Origin: Paenibacillus abyssi
GTDB lineage: Bacteria; Bacillota; Bacilli; Paenibacillales; Paenibacillaceae
Length of the DNA: 64,000 nucleotides
Assembly (NCBI RefSeq): GCF_014640295.1
Contig: NZ_BMGR01000013.1
Span: forward strand, 97,501 to 161,500
Direction of reading: 5' to 3'
Of the stretch, positions 61,719-64,000 are shown in pieces (position 1 is the stretch's first letter; each line of letters begins with the position of its first letter). The notes under the pieces are model-generated. The model ran no database searches. It had not been told where the DNA came from and worked only from the letters and a program-made list of their open reading frames with translations. The position numbers and the translations under genes are program-made.

Positions 61719-63215
61719 GTGAGTTACGTAGTTGGAATTGACTTAGGCACCAGCGCTGTCAAAGCACTGCTGGTAGACCGGGATGGAAATGTGAAGGCTG
61801 AAGCCTCGCGTTCCTACCCGCTTGTACACAAGCACTCGGGCTGGAGTGAGCAGCAGCCGGAGGATTGGGTAGAGGGAACGATTGATGCATTGGCTGAGCT
61901 TGTATCCGGGCTGGGCAGCAGTGCTGATCAGATCGAAGGAATAAGCTTCTCGGGTCAAATGCATGGATTGGTGCTGCTGGATGGCCAAGGCCGTCCCGTG
62001 CGCAACGCCATTCTGTGGAATGATACGCGCACGACGCAGCAGTGCCGGGAGATCGACCGCGTGCTGGGCGGCAGGCTGCTTGAAATTACGCGCAATCCAG
62101 CGCTTGAAGGCTTCACGCTGCCGAAGATCTTGTGGGTGAAGCAGAACGAGCCGAAGGCATTCGAGCAGGCGAAGCTGTTCGTGCTGCCGAAGGACTATGT
62201 CCGCTACCGCTTGTCGGGACAACTGCATATGGATTACTCGGATGCGGCAGGCACGCTGTTGCTAGACGTGGCAGGAAAGCATTGGAGCGGGGAGATTTTA
62301 TCAGCGTTCGAGCTTTCTGCGAGCTTCTGCCCGCCGCTCATCGAGTCACATGGGCTGGCCGGTAAGCTTCTGCCTGACATTGCGCAGCGCAGTGGATTGA
62401 GCGAGTCGACAAAGGTGTTCGCTGGCGGCGCGGATAATGCTTGCGGCGCGATCGGTGCAGGGATTCTAACGGAAGGCGTAACCTTGTGCAGCATCGGTAC
62501 TTCGGGTGTGATCCTGTCCTCTGAAAGCGATAAGCAGAAGGAATTCGGCGGCAAGGTGCATTTCTTCAATCATGGCAAACAGGATGCGTTCTATGCGATG
62601 GGCGTCACGCTGGCGGCGGGCTACTCGCTGAGCTGGTTCAGAAATACCTTTGCGGAAGGCGAATCGTTCGAGGAGCTGCTTGCAGGCGTCGGTGATATTG
62701 CTCCTGGAGCGGGCGGACTGCTATTCACGCCTTATCTGGTAGGTGAGCGCACGCCGCATGCCGACTCGGCCATCCGCGGCAGCTTTATCGGTATGGACGG
62801 TTCACACAGCCGCACTCATTTTGCCAGAGCGGTTATGGAAGGCATCACCTTCTCGCTTAACGAGTCGGTTGATATTTTACGCCGCGCTGGCAAAACCGTG
62901 GACACGATCATTTCGATCGGCGGCGGTGCGCAGAATCCGGTCTGGCTGCAGATGCAGGCCGATATTTTTGGCGCAACGGTCGTAGCGCTGGAGAACGAAC
63001 AAGGTCCGGGTATGGGCGCAGCGATGCTGGCGGCTTACGGCTGCGGCTGGTTCGACAGCCTGGAAGACTGTGCGCAGCGGTTTGTGAAACGGGGCGCGGC
63101 ATATAATCCGAATCCGGACGCGGTTAAGGTGTATGCCAGCTTGTTCGAAGTGTATCAGCAGGTCTATGCGCAGACGCGCAGCTTGAATGAAGCATTGATC
63201 CCTTATCGGGGGTAA
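61719..63215 (+). CDS. xylB: xylulokinase
   Basis: Phosphorylates D-xylulose to xylulose 5-phosphate, which enters the pentose phosphate route. FGGY kinase of 498 residues: VVGIDLGTSAVKALLVDRDG at the front, ISFSGQMHGLVLLD, MDYSDAAGTLLLDV, GGADNACGAIGAG and the ATP-domain block IISIGGGAQNPVWLQMQADIFG. Start GTG 61719 follows GGGGAGCGTGTTAAAGC. No xylose transporter is in the window. Confidence 0.96.
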   Translation: MSYVVGIDLGTSAVKALLVDRDGNVKAEASRSYPLVHKHSGWSEQQPEDWVEGTIDALAELVSGLGSSADQIEGISFSGQMHGLVLLDGQGRPVRNAILWNDTRTTQQCREIDRVLGGRLLEITRNPALEGFTLPKILWVKQNEPKAFEQAKLFVLPKDYVRYRLSGQLHMDYSDAAGTLLLDVAGKHWSGEILSAFELSASFCPPLIESHGLAGKLLPDIAQRSGLSESTKVFAGGADNACGAIGAGILTEGVTLCSIGTSGVILSSESDKQKEFGGKVHFFNHGKQDAFYAMGVTLAAGYSLSWFRNTFAEGESFEELLAGVGDIAPGAGGLLFTPYLVGERTPHADSAIRGSFIGMDGSHSRTHFARAVMEGITFSLNESVDILRRAGKTVDTIISIGGGAQNPVWLQMQADIFGATVVALENEQGPGMGAAMLAAYGCGWFDSLEDCAQRFVKRGAAYNPNPDAVKVYASLFEVYQQVYAQTRSLNEALIPYRG

Positions 63216-63564
63216 CGGAAGCGGCAGTGAAATCATGATCCGATAGCGGGTAATGAGCTGCTTGAATGAAGCGTTTTTCCGGCGGTGTCAGCGGGCAAGG
63301 CAGACTGAGCACTGATTTCTTTAGCCGGGGGAGCGCGAAGGGGTTCCTTCTTTATAATGGCTACTGATTAATGCCCTCTACGGCCGTATTGGCCCGCAGG
63401 GCATTCTTTTTTATCTATTCGGAGGGGCAGGAGCGAGTGCGCCTGGGATTCCCGATCAGGTTTTTCTCGCCCATTACCTTTAAAAGGTAATATTAAGGTT
63501 TGATTATGGGCAAAATATATATCTGCATCACTTATGATAGTAAATGGAAAGGAAGCGGAATGTA
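63216..63564. other. noncoding stretch after xylB
   Basis: About 350 bases with a terminator at 63370 and a short palindrome TTACCTTTAAAAGGTAAT near 63475-63492 that may serve the next gene. Nothing else seen. Confidence 0.4.
63370..63412 (+). terminator. intrinsic terminator of the xyl operon
   Basis: AATGCCCT (63370-63377) pairs with AGGGCATT (63398-63405), with a GGCC-rich inner loop, then CTTTTTT. Confidence 0.75.
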
Positions 63565-63897
63565 ATGGACCAGTACCCTTCGAAGGCGATACGATTCGAA
63601 TTTTTCGATAATAACAGCGCAGTTCTTGCATGGGGAACGTTAAAGGAGCTGGGCTACTCGCCGGTACGAGAAGACGGCCATCGTGTCCATATCCATTTAG
63701 AGCGGGGCGATCTGACCTCTGCGCTCGAGATTGCTATGGCGCATGGGGGGCGGTTAATTGAAGAAGCGCCGATGGAGGAGGCCTGCTATACCGATACGGC
63801 GTATACAATGGATTCAATTCGTATTCCTGCTCACATAGTCAATGAGGATCGGTTCGATAACTACACAGAGTCAGACCCGGAGCAGAACCGTTTGTAG
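63565..63897 (+). CDS. hypothetical protein of 110 residues
   Basis: A small acidic soluble protein (MDQYPSKAIRFEFFDNNSAVLAWGTLKELGYSPVREDGHRVHIHLERGDLTSALEIAMAHGGRLIEE) with an alternating beta-alpha-beta pattern like small ACT-type or regulator-binding domains. No family recognised. AAAGGAAG precedes ATG 63565; an in-frame ATG at 63544 has no such site. Single gene with its own likely promoter. The last 100 bases of the window show nothing. Confidence 0.6.
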   Translation: MDQYPSKAIRFEFFDNNSAVLAWGTLKELGYSPVREDGHRVHIHLERGDLTSALEIAMAHGGRLIEEAPMEEACYTDTAYTMDSIRIPAHIVNEDRFDNYTESDPEQNRL

Positions 63898-64000
63898 CAG
63901 GATCGCCAGATTTATCAACAAGCCCAGCCAACCTTGCACGAGGCCACTGAAAAAGTCCTTTAAACAAAGAAGGTACCGTCCCTCAAATACATTGAGAGAG

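Overview
The window looks like chromosomal DNA of a low-to-mid GC Gram-positive of the Paenibacillus type (Bacillota). The signs are strong GGAGG-like ribosome binding sites, frequent GTG/TTG starts, YesM/YesN two-component pairs next to LplB/YtcP-type sugar permeases, Bacillus-type hxlA/hxlB and xylR-xylO-xylAB, and a long RHS/WapA-type protein with AT-rich C-terminal cassettes. Species cannot be told from the sequence.

Region 1 (1-9.6 kb) is a nitrogen-scavenging locus. A broken-off biuret-hydrolase-like cysteine hydrolase at the left edge is followed by a nucleoside/BMP-type ABC transporter (ATPase, two permeases, lipoprotein), a formamidase, two more isochorismatase-fold hydrolases (one with Gly in place of the nucleophilic Cys) and a PucR-type regulator. 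Region 2 (9.6-14.8 kb) holds a DJ-1/PfpI protein, the ribulose monophosphate formaldehyde genes hxlA-hxlB, a RocA-like aldehyde dehydrogenase and a secreted polysaccharide deacetylase.

Region 3 (14.9-34.7 kb) is a large glycan-use locus. A secreted 1156-residue propeller-like protein is divergent from two sugar permeases, a YesN/YesM two-component system, a lipoprotein solute receptor, an AraC regulator, a D-2-hydroxyacid dehydrogenase, a six-hairpin-like protein, a GH3 beta-N-acetylhexosaminidase, an FAD oxidoreductase, NanE and a ROK sugar kinase. The end of the route (ManNAc to ManNAc-6-P to GlcNAc-6-P) without a sialate lyase suggests a ManNAc-containing glycan.

Region 4 (34.7-51.5 kb) is accessory. 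It has a noncoding array of about 0.9 kb made of repeats with small CTGGA/TCCAG hairpins, a PD-(D/E)XK-like protein beside a 102-bp inverted repeat, a YpsA-type SLOG protein, and then a polymorphic-toxin locus. The main RHS protein lacks its N-terminus but keeps a Hint domain, a C-terminal toxin and a CPCC-type immunity protein. Downstream lie orphan cassettes: immunity-like genes, an RHS core/lipase cassette with an in-frame stop, two Ntox44-like fragments on opposite strands, membrane immunity candidates, a complete IS110-family element, IS256 and IS110 debris, and three copies of a conserved noncoding element. Many genes here are fragments.

Region 5 (51.5-64 kb) returns to ordinary chromosome: a VOC protein, small proteins, a DeoR effector-domain fragment, sn-glycerol-1-phosphate dehydrogenase, a LigB-type dioxygenase, an AraC regulator, an IS1182-like relic, an aldo/keto reductase, a DUF2087 regulator, an MFS fragment, and the xylose genes xylR, xylA and xylB with a clear xylO operator. 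No rRNA, tRNA or CRISPR array was seen.
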